The translations under genes were made by a program, and so were the position numbers. A stretch of 64,000 bases of DNA from Asterella californica (Eukaryota; Streptophyta; Marchantiopsida; Marchantiales; Aytoniaceae): the NCBI GenBank assembly GCA_036924285.1, contig JAYKYS010000002.1, positions 36,068,501 through 36,132,500 on the forward strand, given 5' to 3'. Below, one piece after another: positions 22,804 through 34,706 of this stretch (within the stretch, counting starts at the first letter, position 1; the number at the start of each line of letters is the position of its first letter). Under the pieces are notes generated by a model, which searched no databases, was not told where the DNA came from, and saw only the letters and a program-made list of their open reading frames with translations.

Positions 22804-25800
22804 ATGGCGGGGCGGTACGACAGTAACCCGTTTGATGCCGAGGACGAAGTGAACCCATTTTCTGTAAGTTGGAGTTCTTTCCTGCTCGCGGAGTTTAGAC
22901 TTGTAGATCTTGTTCTTGGCTCGTAATCACGAGGATAGTGGTAGAAGCACAAAACGTCTGGCTCGTCCATTGATGGAAGGGAGTAACCCAGAGCAATTGC
23001 CAAGTAGCGGCACATCGCGTTAGGATGTTCAGTTCCGCGTTGGTCTAGGGCTGTTGACCACATCGTCCATTTTGGCAATAGTCCAGAAAGGCTGTGCATC
23101 TTGTTTGTTGGCCCCGCAGTGATGTAAAATTGGGTGGTAGTGTAGTGTTACCCTGGGGTAGTGAGAGGCCTGCTTCTGGTTTGGCTCTTGAGCAAGTACG
23201 GTGCTGTATGTGGAGATGCAGTCCTCGGGGTTCATGTTCATAGAATGACAGATCTGGATCTGACGAGCTAGGCTAAGGTTGTTCACGTGGCAGACGAGGG
23301 CAGTCCGGCTGGCATAGACTGGTTACAGCGCTATTAGTTTCTCGTCTTCTGCAGCTTCTCCACGAAATCTACATCTCGTTTGCTGCGGTTGGCAGGAAAT
23401 TTATGATTTGTTGAGCTTCTTGACATTGTCTGTTTACGATGAACGATACTTGGCCTCTCTTGACAGGATCCAGTCGTCCGAGCTCAAGCGGCTGGGAACA
23501 AAACTAATTATGGCGGGTCATTCTACGACACGGTAAATTACTGAACTAGCATGATGTGATGAGAGAGGAGTTGTACATGCGTTCGTTTTAGTAGCATTAC
23601 TCTGATAGGCCTCGCTCGGCGCGTTATTTCGGGGAACAGTCAGTGCACAAACTTCGTTAGGTCCATAATGCCCTTTGAATAAAACGTAAGGAGGAGTTAA
23701 CAGCAAATAGCTGACATAGAAGACATGAGTTTGACTGCATACTCTCCTAGTTCCAGTTCCGCCTGCCAAATCAGATTTCGTTCAAGTCTTTAATGGTTAT
23801 TATTCTGTTTAGGCAGTCTCCCTTCAGTATTAACGTGCAGCGTTTTGATCCTCTCTTTAGTTTCAAAATCTTATCTGTCCTCTGCTTTCACCGTTTTACT
23901 GGTTTTCGCCTACTAACAAGAGTGGAGTTAATTTGTCATTTCGTGAAACCGACCTTTGTGCTCGATAGCAAACTATTTGGCTGCCGAACATGTGAAGCTG
24001 ACTTTACCGCGTTTTTTGGTTAACGAGGAGTTGTTCTTACTTACGTTAAGTATAATTTGTGTTTGGAACTGATGTCCAAACATCACAATGATGAAGAAAC
24101 ACAGAATTTTATGGGTAGCATTAGAACACTAAGTGGGCACTTTTTGTCTTGCTAGTTGTCTTACGTGCAGTTTGGTTTGAAATATGATTTCTTCCTCGAT
24201 AGGAACGGGTGATTTGCCTGCGTTACAGTCAGTGTTCCCAGTATCGGTTTCTTCTCGATGTGAGAAAGGATAGGTATCTACGATTGACCTATTTCTATGT
24301 GATCTGTTTTATGCTACAGAATAACAGCGTTCCACAGGCCAACTCAAGGGGGCTTTCTCCTCTCCCGCCAGAACCTTTGAATGCAAGCGATGCGACCGTA
24401 GATATCCCTCTCGGTGGAGCAAAAGTGAGTGATCACATTGAATCCACTTAAAATCATCGTCTATGGATTTCTCGATAGCGGAATTGGATCGCGCTAACAA
24501 ACTTCGCTGCAGTTTGTTACTGATTCGGGTCTCTTGCTAACACTTTCGAGCGTGTCCTGAATCACAGGAACTGAAGAAAAAGGAGAGAGAGTTAAAACAA
24601 AGAGAAGATGAGCTAAGGAAGAAAGAGCAGGTGTTATTTGGCATATGAATCACTTTCTTCGTTGGAAGGTTTTGTGACCCATTAGGAAACGGGTTCTGAC
24701 CTGTAGTTTGCGATCCGTTACAAAGTTTGATTGAGAAGAGGTTGAGTCGTGTCTTCTACGTCAAGTATCTTCCTCCATTGGACGTTGGTTTTGGCTATAG
24801 GCTTTATAAACTGGTTCGGTTCAGACCTCGAATTATTGACGACGTGCGTTGATTCAATGATATGTGCAAGCAGGAACTGAAGCGACGAGAAGAAGCAGCG
24901 GCCAGAGGTACTTGTCTATTGTCATCGTTTGCTCTAGAAATTTGTTGTAGTAGGTCTTATACGGTCCCGAAGATGGTTTTTGTTGTTGTGGACCAATGCT
25001 CTTGGACCCCAAGGAATCTGGCGACTGGAGGAGGGACTTGAGAAAAAGCATTGTAGTGTTATATGTGTGTTCGTTGGTAACAGGTCTTTTGAAACTTACG
25101 TTTTTTCGTTCGTTTATTAGATTAAATAATTCCGCCTGGGGGTATGAGTAGTGTCCATGTTTTGAGTCACGCTATTCTCATATTTTGTGATTCGTATCTT
25201 TGCTCTTGCAGCTGGTATTGTGATTGAGGACAAGAATTGGCCACCTGTTTTTCCTATCCTCCATCACGACATTCCCAGAGATATTCCAATCCACTTGCAG
25301 CGCATCATGTACTTCGCTTATGGGAGCTGGCTCGGTACGACCATTGATTTGAATTTATGTTATTCTGCGTACTTCTGTAAACCAGTGATTGTTCATGAGT
25401 ACCTGTCGCGAAGTGCTCTTGTACTTTTAGCGAGTTTTTTCTTCGTAAGCTGTTGATGTACCCCATGTCTCGACGTCTAAAACAGTAACTTTGGTTACAT
25501 TTAGAGATTTCCTAATTAGGCCGTAATGTTCATTAAACGTGGTGCTACGTACACTACGGTACATGTACATTCTGAAAATTGTCCAAACTCGTCATGAGTT
25601 TGCAGGCATTTATCGCTACCCGCTCCTTGCACACCATACACTATCGTTCGGTTTAACTCCTGCTCTGTCAATTTATTTCCACTTTTTTCCCGTTCTGCAC
25701 TTGATGTTGTTAGAATCAATCACATTGCATCTTTCTCGGTTGCATTGCATTCTCCATCACACTCTATACCAAGGGGAACCTTATCTGGAAATGTGCGTCT

Positions 25801-27648
25801 TACTACACATTCCCATCGGCACACCCTTCGGTTACGAGCAAGTGGCTAACTTCGCTTTACAGTTCAGCGCTCATTTGGCCCCTATTGGATACTTACTATG
25901 TACTTGGCCCTGTATTTCCTTCTGTACTAGAGAGTGGTCCTTGATAAAATCTGCCATTCTCGACGTATGAATATACATTCGCTCCTGAGGAGGAACAAGT
26001 TACCTCCGTAGTTGAGTATGGTCCCGGGGCAACTAGATTTTTGCGTTCTATAACACCTGGTTCGGTATACTGGTGCACTGAGCAAGTGTTCTGTCACTGG
26101 ATCAGATGGTAAGTTACTGACAGAGATAATGAATAAATGAACTGTTTTACAGGTTTGCTGTTGTGTTTGACCTGGAACTTTATTGCCATTACTGGAGCGT
26201 GGGCCAAGGGAAACGTTGGTGAGTCTCTGTCATTGGGCCTAGCAGGAAATCTCTGTGATCTTAAGTTACTGGAGTCAGCGCGTAGTGCTCCTTAGCCTGC
26301 TGGGGAGGTACGGGGAGCTCCGTGTGGTCGTGCTGCATCAAGAATTGTTCTAACCATCATGCGTGTCTGGCATACAGGTGTGGTTATATTTTTATTAGCT
26401 ATCATCTACATTCTGTCCGGTTTCCCCGGCTCATACTTTCTGTGGTATCGGCCACTGTATCGCGCTATGAGGTATTTGTCCTGGTGCTTTGAGCGCTCCT
26501 GTTCATCGTAGTTAGGTGTCTGTTTGTGTATCCGATTTGGGTGGTTCATAACTTTTGAAACTGATGATTAACGTAACCTGGTTGTCTCCTTTGTCAGAAC
26601 TGAGAGTGCCCTTAAGTTCAGTTGGTTTTTCATCTTCTACATGGTAAGTGTTACCTAGTTCCGTGTTTTCGTTGCAGGTCCTTTGTTGACTTCACCCGTG
26701 GATGATTCTCGCGTTCCATCTCGTTTTTCATTATTCAGTTTTAGCCTCGTGACGTTATTTGATGTCGTTAGACTTACCGCCCCTGATGTTCTTTTGTCCT
26801 CTGAATCAGCTTCACATCGCCTTCTGCACACTGGCTGCTGTCGCTCCTCCCATTGTTTTCAAAGGGAAATCACTTGCGTAAGAGTCCTAATCATGTAGTG
26901 CTAGTGCACCCATGAAATGTTGTCTCCATATATCTTCGCTAAGTGGTGTCTTTTCATATCTCAGGTTTTTGGCATTCTGAGGTTTTAGCACGTTTACCAC
27001 CGTGTATGAGAAATTGGTCATTGCTGATGGGTTTGGTCTGCCGTTGACGTGGTGAGCACGAAGTTCCTAAGTTGATGCGTTCGCTTTGTTCTTCAGAGGA
27101 ATTTTGCCCACTCTGTCGATCTTCGGGGATAGCACCGTTATCGGGGTGTGTTATCGGTCACCTTTGTGAAGTTTCTCTACATTTATACTTGTCCGTTTCA
27201 ATGCCGGAATGATTATGGGTGTCATGGATTTCTGCAGTTTTCGGCAGACAGTGTTCTGTTTGCGTGATGCGAATTTTCTCTACCTTCTCTAACTCTTGAC
27301 GTATATTTACCCTGTTGACAGATCTTGTACATGATTGGATTTATTTTTTTCACTCTTGAAGTTCTTCTCAGCGTGTATGTCCTCACTGTAAGTTTCTCAT
27401 GATCCCGAAGTTCCAACGGTATCCAAGGTTCAGTCTGGACCTGACTGTTTTACAGCTTGATTCAGCAAGTTGTCCCTATAGGATGCAACTACACGTGTGT
27501 TCCCTATTACTTAATAGTGTTTTGACCGGGTACTGACTGAATGATGGCTTTGGAATTACAGGAAGTCTACAGCTACTTCAGGGGTTCAGGAAAGGCTGCG
27601 GAAATGAAGCGTCAGGCGGCTCAAGGGGCGCTGAGGGCTTCCATATAG
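22804..27648 (+). CDS. SCAMP: Secretory carrier-associated membrane protein (SCAMP), complete, 13 exons
   Basis: This is a tetraspan membrane protein of the trans-Golgi network, plasma membrane and endosomes that acts in vesicle traffic. The exon model is 22804-22863, 23467-23532, 24320-24424, 24568-24630, 24874-24907, 25212-25334, 26153-26218, 26378-26471, 26598-26643, 26810-26877, 27097-27145, 27322-27387 and 27562-27648. All introns are GT-AG and phases agree throughout, giving 927 nt and 308 aa, the usual SCAMP length. Visible features are NPF repeats at residues 8-10 and 17-19 (EH-domain binding), SPLPPEP and VDIPLGGA, then a charged coiled coil (about 78-110) and [14 protein letters not shown]. 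Four hydrophobic segments follow, at about 142-166, 174-193, 208-235 and 256-280. The conserved cytosolic E-peptide equivalent [11 protein letters not shown] lies between the second and third. The C-terminus reads [12 protein letters not shown], typical of plant SCAMPs. The start is fixed by [11 protein letters not shown]. Confidence 0.95.
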
Positions 27649-28933
27649 TCGATCAGGTTTTCTCGGCATCATATGATGGTCATTACTAGCCTTCTTCAGT
27701 CCTTGAGGTACAGATTTGGAGACATTGCAAGCCTTATCAGACTCGGGGGTTACCTTACTGGCTTTAGGTCAATTTTTCGTCACACGTCGATTAAGCGTTC
27801 CCTCTTTCTTTTAGGTATGACCTGAAGTGCGGAGTACTTTAAAATGCAGATGTAGCATAGAGGTGAAGGTTACACGCGGATGTACTGCCTATTCGTGTAC
27901 AGAGGTAGATTTGTTACTTCATTCATGATCCTAACCGAGCAAGGACCGATATAGTACTCCACCTGCTGCTGTTTCCAGTTCGCAGCGTGATGGTGAGGAA
28001 GCCACCACAAGCAAAAACGTTAAGGTTCGGTCTTTAAGGAAGTGCAGGTCAACCGCCCATTGAATCCGACTGAAGTTTCAGTATTAATTGTCCTGATAGG
28101 AATAAGTACGGTTGGAACAAACAGAACGAGCTCGTCCATGGTGGCATAGACAGCGACACCCGATACATGTGCTTTTTTAGGTTCCAAAGTCTGGTTATAT
28201 ATAAAATTGTCTTCAGTTTGTGTCGACTCAACTATGTGTACATTTCCAGTGTATCTATAGCAAATCCTACCCACCGAGTAGATGTCTTGATACACGACTC
28301 TCTTGTTACGCGTTGTGGTCAAGCATTCCCGCATTATGGGTAAAATCACTGGTTCTAGAGATGTAAATGTCACAGGTTCTAGCTAGGGACATTTATCTGG
28401 AATATGAAGCTTTTGGTGTATGTAAAGGGAAATGTACGTTTACTATATTCGTTTTGCTCGGTACCTTTTCACTGTGTGTGCCCCTGTTGGTTCCTGGCCT
28501 CGACTCAGGAATACTTAAACCCCCAAGCAGGAAAAGGAATATTCCCTTTTTGCTCACATTGTGGTTAGGTCAAAAGAAAATATCCTCTTTCCTCTAAGAA
28601 ACTCTATAAATTTCAAAACTACGTGTCTTTAGCAATAATAAGCCATTTGTTTTGAAGTGAACTGTAAGGTGTAGAGCTAGTGGAGAGTTTTGATTTAAGT
28701 CTTGTTTGTTTGTTCATTTTGAATGCAAGTTTTCATCGGAAGCATTTTTATCAGCGGAAGTATCAGCGGAGTACAGACATTGGGTTCTAGTTGCATAGAG
28801 AGCGAGATGTTTTGGTTCGGTGAATAGCACACAATCCGGAGAAAAGAGATTCAGGCATTACTCTTGTGTACTGTTCTACGTTTGGATGGTGTATGCTGTT
28901 TTAGATTACGGCATCGCATACGTTAAACATAAT
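27649..28933. other. SCAMP 3' flank and spacer before gypsy A
   Basis: Non-coding by inspection. The SCAMP 3' UTR should begin here, but no single poly(A) signal stands out. A minus-strand open frame at 28020-28373 lacks recognisable motifs. The right edge is the gypsy A target site. Confidence 0.4.
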
Positions 28934-29874
28934 TGTAACGCCTTTTTCCAAACATGGGCAGTGATTAGATACCAACACGCGGCGCTGGCTGGGTCTCGGG
29001 AGCAAAGACTGAAGTGGAGTTCCAAGTACTTAACGGGATCGCAAACCCTAAAAACCGGCTTTTATCATTCTTCACTGTATGCACACCAGAGAGCAGGATC
29101 AGAAAGACGGAGACTCTTCAGTTCTTCATTTCTGCTGTGTACAGAGAGCTTGAGTGCAGAGACTAGGTTACACAAGGGATAGAACATTATTAAACTCTCA
29201 GATATCTTAGTGATAGGGAGTTTACCAGTCAATTACTTTGATGAGTGGGTTATTGAGTGAGAGATCAGCACATTTAGGGTGAAGATAAGTTTTCAGGAGA
29301 GATTGGAGTTCCGAAGTTAAATTCTCATCAGAGAATTCCAGTAGTAGGAAGGATTGCCGGTCTGAGCGTTTCTCCGAGACCCTGTCAACAAGAAAACACC
29401 GTGTAATGTATATGAGCCCGTGATTTGCTTTGTTATATGATAAGCAAGCTTGGATTGAGTGCCAACGTTGGATTGAAGCGTCTGGTGTGGATTTGACTCT
29501 ATTTCGGTGTATCTTCCTATTTCTTAGCATCCACTAGGCTTCCTAGTCTTGGCTGTGGTTCTTCAGGACTTATTGCGTTCCGACTTGACCACCAGTAGCG
29601 GAAGCGCTGCCCAAATTTTACCAAACCCAAGCCTGGAATAGTTTCCACGGTATCCTGAAATCTGAGATTAGTAGCAGAGGCCTGCCAAAGACTAGTTAGT
29701 TATTCCAAACCCGTCCGACGGTTATCCAATCCTTGGTGTTTATTAGCGGAAAGTTTAACGAACTGGATCTGGAGACACAAATAAAGTATACAGGTCTCTA
29801 GGGAGGTTCACGTTCGGCAGTTCATTGGTTAGAGATTAAAGAATCTGTTCCGAGATCTGCGGTCGAACGTTACA
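28934..29874 (+). repeat. Gypsy A 5' LTR
   Basis: 941 bp, TG...CA ends, followed after two bases by the tRNA-Met PBS. It is about 99% identical to the 3' LTR. Open frames inside it on both strands are shadows. Confidence 0.96.
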
Positions 29875-29876
29875 GT

Positions 29877-29888
29877 TGGTATCAGAGC
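29877..29888 (+). other. Gypsy A primer binding site
   Basis: TGGTATCAGAGC lies two bases after the LTR and is complementary to the 3' end region of plant initiator tRNA-Met. Confidence 0.9.
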
Positions 29889-29924
29889 AGGTTCAGGTTG
29901 AATCTTTGCTGAATACCATCGACA

Positions 29925-32528
29925 ATGGAAGCCGTGTCGACTGGGATGGACGAGATGCAGGCGTTTCTGAAGAAGTTGGAAGGCCGACTTGAGCAGGTGG
30001 AAGCTGAGAACAAGGTGCTTAAGGCGGATTTAGCTCAAGCAAAAGCAACACAGGAGAAAGAAGCAGAGGTCCCTGTACTACAAGCTGAGCAAGTCAAGGA
30101 TTTAGCACTGCTGGGTGAAGGAGCAGTTGATGCTACTCAAGCAGATAAGAATGAAGATGGGTCACAGAAGGCGCAAGAGAATGTTGCGGAAGGCAGCTCA
30201 GCCAAAGAAGGGCACAAGCGGAAAGTGAAGTGGGCTGAACCAGCGACACCATCAGCCTTCAACGGTGAGAAAAGCTTTTCCAAGTTTGAGTTATGGGTTA
30301 CTGAGATGAAGAATTACTTGGAGAACTTCGATGAGCGCAGCTGGTTCACCTATGCTGTTAGTAGACTGGAAGGAGAGGCTAAGGAATGGTATGGAGGTCG
30401 ACAGCGGATGAGGAGTTTGAACGGTACAACTCCTATGTCCACTTGGCCGGAGCTGAAGGATGAACTCAGAAGACATCTGGTACCGGTGGATGAAGCTACA
30501 CAGTTTCGGCTGGAGCTCATTCATCTGAGACAGACAGGGAGTATCAGACAATACCTCCAGCGATTTTCTGAGTTGGTTACTCGTTTGCACATGGTGGATC
30601 GCACCGACTTGCTGTTTCACTTGAAGAAAGGTCTGCAGGGTTTTTATGCTAGTGTGTTTGATAGCTGGGTTATGTTTCACAAGTCCGAGGACATGCAAGA
30701 CTTGTTTGCATTTTTGGAAGCAGCAGAGAACACTAGAGAGCGTAATTATACCGTGCAGCCTTCCAAGTTTCAGCGTGGAACAAGTGGTGGCGAGCCTAGT
30801 AGAGGATTTTGGCGCAATTCTCAAGGACAGATAGCGTCCTCTCAGAGTAGAGGTGGTAGAGGACGTGGTGGTGGAAGATTTGGTGCAGCAGGAAGGAGAT
30901 TTCCTCGTGGGTCTCAACAGCAAGGAGTTACTCGTGGTCCTACTCAGACCCGACCTACTGGATCTTATGCATCCAATGCAGGATCCAACCAAGCTTCGAC
31001 TTCAGGTGCTAGGAGCAGTGGAGCTAGCAGTGCTACACCTTCAAGGACGATCATCTGCTTTCGATGCGGACGGGACGGTCATATCGCTCGTGATTGTCCT
31101 CAACGTTCAACAACGAGCAACGTGCGTGGGTTGACAGCTGAAGAGACAACCAGTATTGAAGAACCAGTTGAGGCGACTACTGAAGCAGAGGTATGTGCTG
31201 GTGAGCATTTGGTAGAGCATGGGGATTTTCTGCCGTGGATTGAAGTGAAAATAGAAAACCACCGGTGTTGTTTGCTTATTGATACTGGAGCAGATGTGAA
31301 TGTCTTGGATGAAAAACTAGTCAGGACCTTAGGGGTGACTAGAACCAAGATCATGAGCCCGTTGTTGGTAAGGTTTGTGCAAGGCAGCACAACCGTTACA
31401 GAAAAGCTCATGAGTGTTCCTATTACTGTTGGAGGGGTAACTAGGAAGCATGAGTTTTTAGTTATGAGCTTAGGTGACACGATGGAGGGTATCTTGTCCT
31501 GGTCTTGGTTACAAGAGACCAAGGCAAAGCTAGATGTTCAAGAAGGGAACATCATAATCATGGATCGATGCGGCTCGGGTCAACCACATCCATTGGTCAT
31601 CAAAGAGAGACCCAAGGAGCCAAACCATGCTGCTCGTAGGTTCCAACGAGCAAAGGTGGCATTTCAGATCTGCACAGCTAGACAGTTTGGAAAGCAGATC
31701 AAGTCAGTAGATGAAGCTTGGGTTGCAGTGATGTCTAAACCCAAGGTGGAGACGGATGAGGAAGAACGTGTTGCTGCTCTTCCCATACATCCTGATAAGC
31801 AGGCATTGATTGAGAGGTATTCTCACCTAATGCCGGACCAGTTACCAACAGGACTTCCTCCGAGGAGAGCCTTGGATCATGCTATTGATTTGGTTCCTGG
31901 GGCTACCCCTACTGTAGTGCCATCAAGACGGATGTCGTTTGATGAGTTGACAGAGCTGAAGACTCAGTTGAAAGAGTTGGTAGCTCAGGGTATCTTACGA
32001 CCTAGTATATCACCTTATGCTGCCCCGGTGTTGTTCGTGGCCAAGAAGGATGGTGGTATTCGCATGTGTGCGGACTATCGTGCACTCAATAAGGTTACTG
32101 TCAAGAACAAGTACCCTCTTCCTCTCATGGATGAAACCACCGATCGGTTGGCCACAGGAAGGTATTTCACCAAGCTGGATCTGCGTTCTGGATATCATCA
32201 AATCCGGATCAAAGAAGGTGATGAAGAAAAGACAGCTGTAAGGACGAGGTATGGCTTGTTTGAGTATACAGTGTTGCCGTTTGGATTGTCCAATGCACCT
32301 GGTACTTTCTGCAGGCTAATGAACGAGATCTTCAGAGATCTCTTGGATGAGAGTGTTATCGTGTACCTAGACGATATCATCATCTTCTCATCCACTTGGG
32401 ATCAGCATCTAGTAGATGTTGAAATGGTGTTTAAGCGCCTAGAAGAACATCAACTCTATCTCAAGAAGAGCAAGTGCTCTTTTGGACAAGAGAGTGTAGT
32501 GTTTCTAGGATGTTTGATCGATGCGTAG
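29925..32528 (+). CDS. Gypsy A Gag-Pol, part before the amber codon: gag, protease, RT
   Basis: 867 residues are open from the ATG 36 bp after the PBS. Domains in order are a coiled-coil N-terminus, a retrotransposon gag domain (about 108-260, with WVTEMKNYLENF and EAKEWYGG), an arginine/glycine-rich stretch, and a CCHC knuckle CFRCGRDGHIARDC (378-391). The aspartic protease with LLIDTGADVNVLD follows (catalytic D at about 453), then reverse transcriptase with ILRPSISPYAAPVLFVAKK, FTKLDLRSGYHQIRI and active site YLDDIIIFS (814-817). The frame ends at TAG 32526-32528, just after VVFLGCLIDA. Downstream sequence in the same frame continues the RT connection region, so this codon is an interruption and not the natural end. 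Confidence 0.93.
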   Translation: MEAVSTGMDEMQAFLKKLEGRLEQVEAENKVLKADLAQAKATQEKEAEVPVLQAEQVKDLALLGEGAVDATQADKNEDGSQKAQENVAEGSSAKEGHKRKVKWAEPATPSAFNGEKSFSKFELWVTEMKNYLENFDERSWFTYAVSRLEGEAKEWYGGRQRMRSLNGTTPMSTWPELKDELRRHLVPVDEATQFRLELIHLRQTGSIRQYLQRFSELVTRLHMVDRTDLLFHLKKGLQGFYASVFDSWVMFHKSEDMQDLFAFLEAAENTRERNYTVQPSKFQRGTSGGEPSRGFWRNSQGQIASSQSRGGRGRGGGRFGAAGRRFPRGSQQQGVTRGPTQTRPTGSYASNAGSNQASTSGARSSGASSATPSRTIICFRCGRDGHIARDCPQRSTTSNVRGLTAEETTSIEEPVEATTEAEVCAGEHLVEHGDFLPWIEVKIENHRCCLLIDTGADVNVLDEKLVRTLGVTRTKIMSPLLVRFVQGSTTVTEKLMSVPITVGGVTRKHEFLVMSLGDTMEGILSWSWLQETKAKLDVQEGNIIIMDRCGSGQPHPLVIKERPKEPNHAARRFQRAKVAFQICTARQFGKQIKSVDEAWVAVMSKPKVETDEEERVAALPIHPDKQALIERYSHLMPDQLPTGLPPRRALDHAIDLVPGATPTVVPSRRMSFDELTELKTQLKELVAQGILRPSISPYAAPVLFVAKKDGGIRMCADYRALNKVTVKNKYPLPLMDETTDRLATGRYFTKLDLRSGYHQIRIKEGDEEKTAVRTRYGLFEYTVLPFGLSNAPGTFCRLMNEIFRDLLDESVIVYLDDIIIFSSTWDQHLVDVEMVFKRLEEHQLYLKKSKCSFGQESVVFLGCLIDA

Positions 32529-34706
32529 GGCATTCATCCTAACAGGGCTAAGATTCGAGCCATTGTTGAATGGAAGAGACCTGAGAGTGTTCATGAGCTC
32601 AGATCTTTTCTTGGATTAGCCACATATTTTCGGCGCTTTGTTTATCAGTATGCGCATAAAGCCGCACCTTTGTTTGGCTTATTGCGCAAGGCTTCCAAAG
32701 TTGTTTGGAATCCAGCAGCTGAACGAGCGTTTCAAGGATTGAAACAAGCACTGACAGAGATGCCCGTGCTAGCTCTTCCAAAGATAGGAGAACCTTTCGA
32801 GGTTCACACAGATGCTTCTCAATGGGCCATTGGAGGAGTGTTGATGCAAGGAAAGCATCCGGTGGCTTATGAAAGTCACAAGTTCTCAGAGACTGAGGCA
32901 AAATGGCCTGCTCATGAACAGGAGATGTTCGCAGTTATCCATTGTTTGAAGCGTTGGGAGCATTATTTGTTACCAAGCAAAGTTACTGTTGTAACGGACT
33001 GTGAGGGTAATACATACTTTCAGAGTAAACCTCGTTTGTCACGTAAACAACAGAGGTGGCAAGTGGAGCTTGCACGTTTTGATATCGAATGGCGGTATCA
33101 AAAGGGGAAGGAAAATATTCCAGCGGATGTGTTAAGCAGACGTGTCCAGGCGTTAACAACCCAAGACACAAGTGAAGAGCTTTTGGATTGGATCAGACAA
33201 GCATTGCCAGATGATCCTCAGGCTCAACGTTGGACCAGCCAACAAGGGAGAGATCCATTGGTACGTCATCTCTCATTTCGCAATGGCCTTTGGTTTTACA
33301 AGCAAACCAAGGTCTATGTTCCAGCTGGATCTCTAAGGACACTCGTCATGCAAGAATGTCATGATTGTGAATTGGCTGGACATGGAGGACAAAATAGAAC
33401 ATTGCAACGAGTTAAAGAGCAGTTCTATTGGCCGTCAATGTTGGAGGATGTAATCAAGTATGTGCAGACTTGCTTGACATGTCAGCAACAACGAACTGAG
33501 CGGAGGAGACCTGCAGGGTTGTTGAGGCCATTGCCAATACCTGATGGGCCTTGGGAGAGCATAAGTATGGACTTATGCACAGGTTTACCCGAATCAGGAA
33601 GTTTTGATGCTCTGTTAGTTGTTATAGATCGTTTCAGTAAGCAAGCTCACCTCATCCCTTGTAGGGAAGCAGTGACGTCAAGAGGTGCCGCTGAACTGTT
33701 TATACGATATGTTTTTAAGTATCATGGGATGCCTAAAGACATTGTTTCAGATCTGGATAGGAGGTTTGTAGCTGATTTTTGGAAGGGTTTGTTTCGAAGG
33801 CTCGGAACTACCCTCAAGTTCAGTTCCTCTTATCATCCTGAAACTGATGGTCAGACGGAAAGGACGATCCAGATAGTAGAACAAGGGTTGAGAAACTATA
33901 TCATGCGAGATCAGAGTGATTGGAGCGAGCACTTGGACTTGGTGGAGTTTACATATAACAACACCAAGCACTCGAGTACAGGATTTAAACCATTTGAAGT
34001 GGTTTATCGGGGCTCTCATGCACCTTGGACTCCTATAGCTCTAGCTACCAAGGGGCATGAAAATACAGGAAGGTCGAATCAGGATCCTCCAGATCTAGAG
34101 ACTTTCTTACGTGTTCAGGGTACTGTGTTTCAAGAAGCCAAGAAACACATGGAGAAGGCACAACAACAGTATGCTAAGTATGCAAACCGTGGTAGGCAAG
34201 ACGTACAGTTCGAAGAAGGACAGAGAGTCTGGTTGAGAACCAAGAACTTCAGGATTCCAGCAGGGTTGGATTTAGCCAAGAAGCTTCTTCCAAAGTGGGC
34301 AGGACCGTTCCTGATCGCGAAGAAGTTAGGTCCTGTGACCTATAAGTTACGTTTTCCCGCTAGTATGAAGCACTATCACCCCATCATTCATGTTTCTAAC
34401 TTAAAGATGTTTCGTGAGGAACTAGAGTCGTTGCCAGGAAGATATCAGAAATGGCATCCAGTGTTAGAAGCATTACCAAGAGCTGATGATCTTGAGTTGA
34501 TTGAGATAGTAGATCATCGAGCATCACCGAATCCAGATGGAGCTGGAGAACCCGTTACTCAATACCTATGTCGTTGGACAGGTAGAGTTCCGGGATTGGT
34601 AAGTGAAGCTTGGGAGTACCTAGATGATCTAGCATTGTACAAGTTTCAAGAACCACTGCGTAGATATTTTGTGAGACGACAGTCCGCAGTGGTCTCTTCC
34701 AGCTAA
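32529..34706 (+). CDS. Gypsy A Pol, part after the amber codon: RNase H, integrase, chromodomain-like
   Basis: This is in the same frame as the gag-RT part, starting GIHPNRAKIRAIVEW. It carries the connection domain (HELRSFLGLATYFRRF) and RNase H (VHTDASQWAIGGVLMQ, and ENIPADVLSRR). The integrase HHCC zinc finger (H..H..CLTC) is followed by the catalytic core (SMDLCTGLP, VIDRFSKQAHLIPC, DIVSDLDRRFV, YHPETDGQTER), that is D, D and E present. A C-terminal chromodomain-like segment (IEIVDHR...QYLCRWTG...SEAWEYLDDL) suggests a chromovirus lineage. The stop is TAA 34704-34706. Translation of this half would need readthrough or reversion of the TAG. The first internal ATG is at 32670, which lies inside the domain. 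Confidence 0.93.
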   Translation, partial: GIHPNRAKIRAIVEWKRPESVHELRSFLGLATYFRRFVYQYAHKAAPLFGLLRKASKVVWNPAAERAFQGLKQALTEMPVLALPKIGEPFEVHTDASQWAIGGVLMQGKHPVAYESHKFSETEAKWPAHEQEMFAVIHCLKRWEHYLLPSKVTVVTDCEGNTYFQSKPRLSRKQQRWQVELARFDIEWRYQKGKENIPADVLSRRVQALTTQDTSEELLDWIRQALPDDPQAQRWTSQQGRDPLVRHLSFRNGLWFYKQTKVYVPAGSLRTLVMQECHDCELAGHGGQNRTLQRVKEQFYWPSMLEDVIKYVQTCLTCQQQRTERRRPAGLLRPLPIPDGPWESISMDLCTGLPESGSFDALLVVIDRFSKQAHLIPCREAVTSRGAAELFIRYVFKYHGMPKDIVSDLDRRFVADFWKGLFRRLGTTLKFSSSYHPETDGQTERTIQIVEQGLRNYIMRDQSDWSEHLDLVEFTYNNTKHSSTGFKPFEVVYRGSHAPWTPIALATKGHENTGRSNQDPPDLETFLRVQGTVFQEAKKHMEKAQQQYAKYANRGRQDVQFEEGQRVWLRTKNFRIPAGLDLAKKLLPKWAGPFLIAKKLGPVTYKLRFPASMKHYHPIIHVSNLKMFREELESLPGRYQKWHPVLEALPRADDLELIEIVDHRASPNPDGAGEPVTQYLCRWTGRVPGLVSEAWEYLDDLALYKFQEPLRRYFVRRQSAVVSSS

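Noticed and set aside
22048..23286. Several minus-strand open frames
   Set aside because: They overlap the SCAMP leader, first exon and first intron antisense, and result from GC-rich composition.
28820..29182. 120-codon frame repeated almost exactly at 35031-35351
   Set aside because: It lies in the gypsy A LTRs. The repetition reflects the LTR pair, not a gene family.
30291..30992. 233-codon open frame on the minus strand inside gypsy A
   Set aside because: It is antisense to the gag region, is serine/threonine-rich, and has no domain. It mirrors the codon bias of the true frame.
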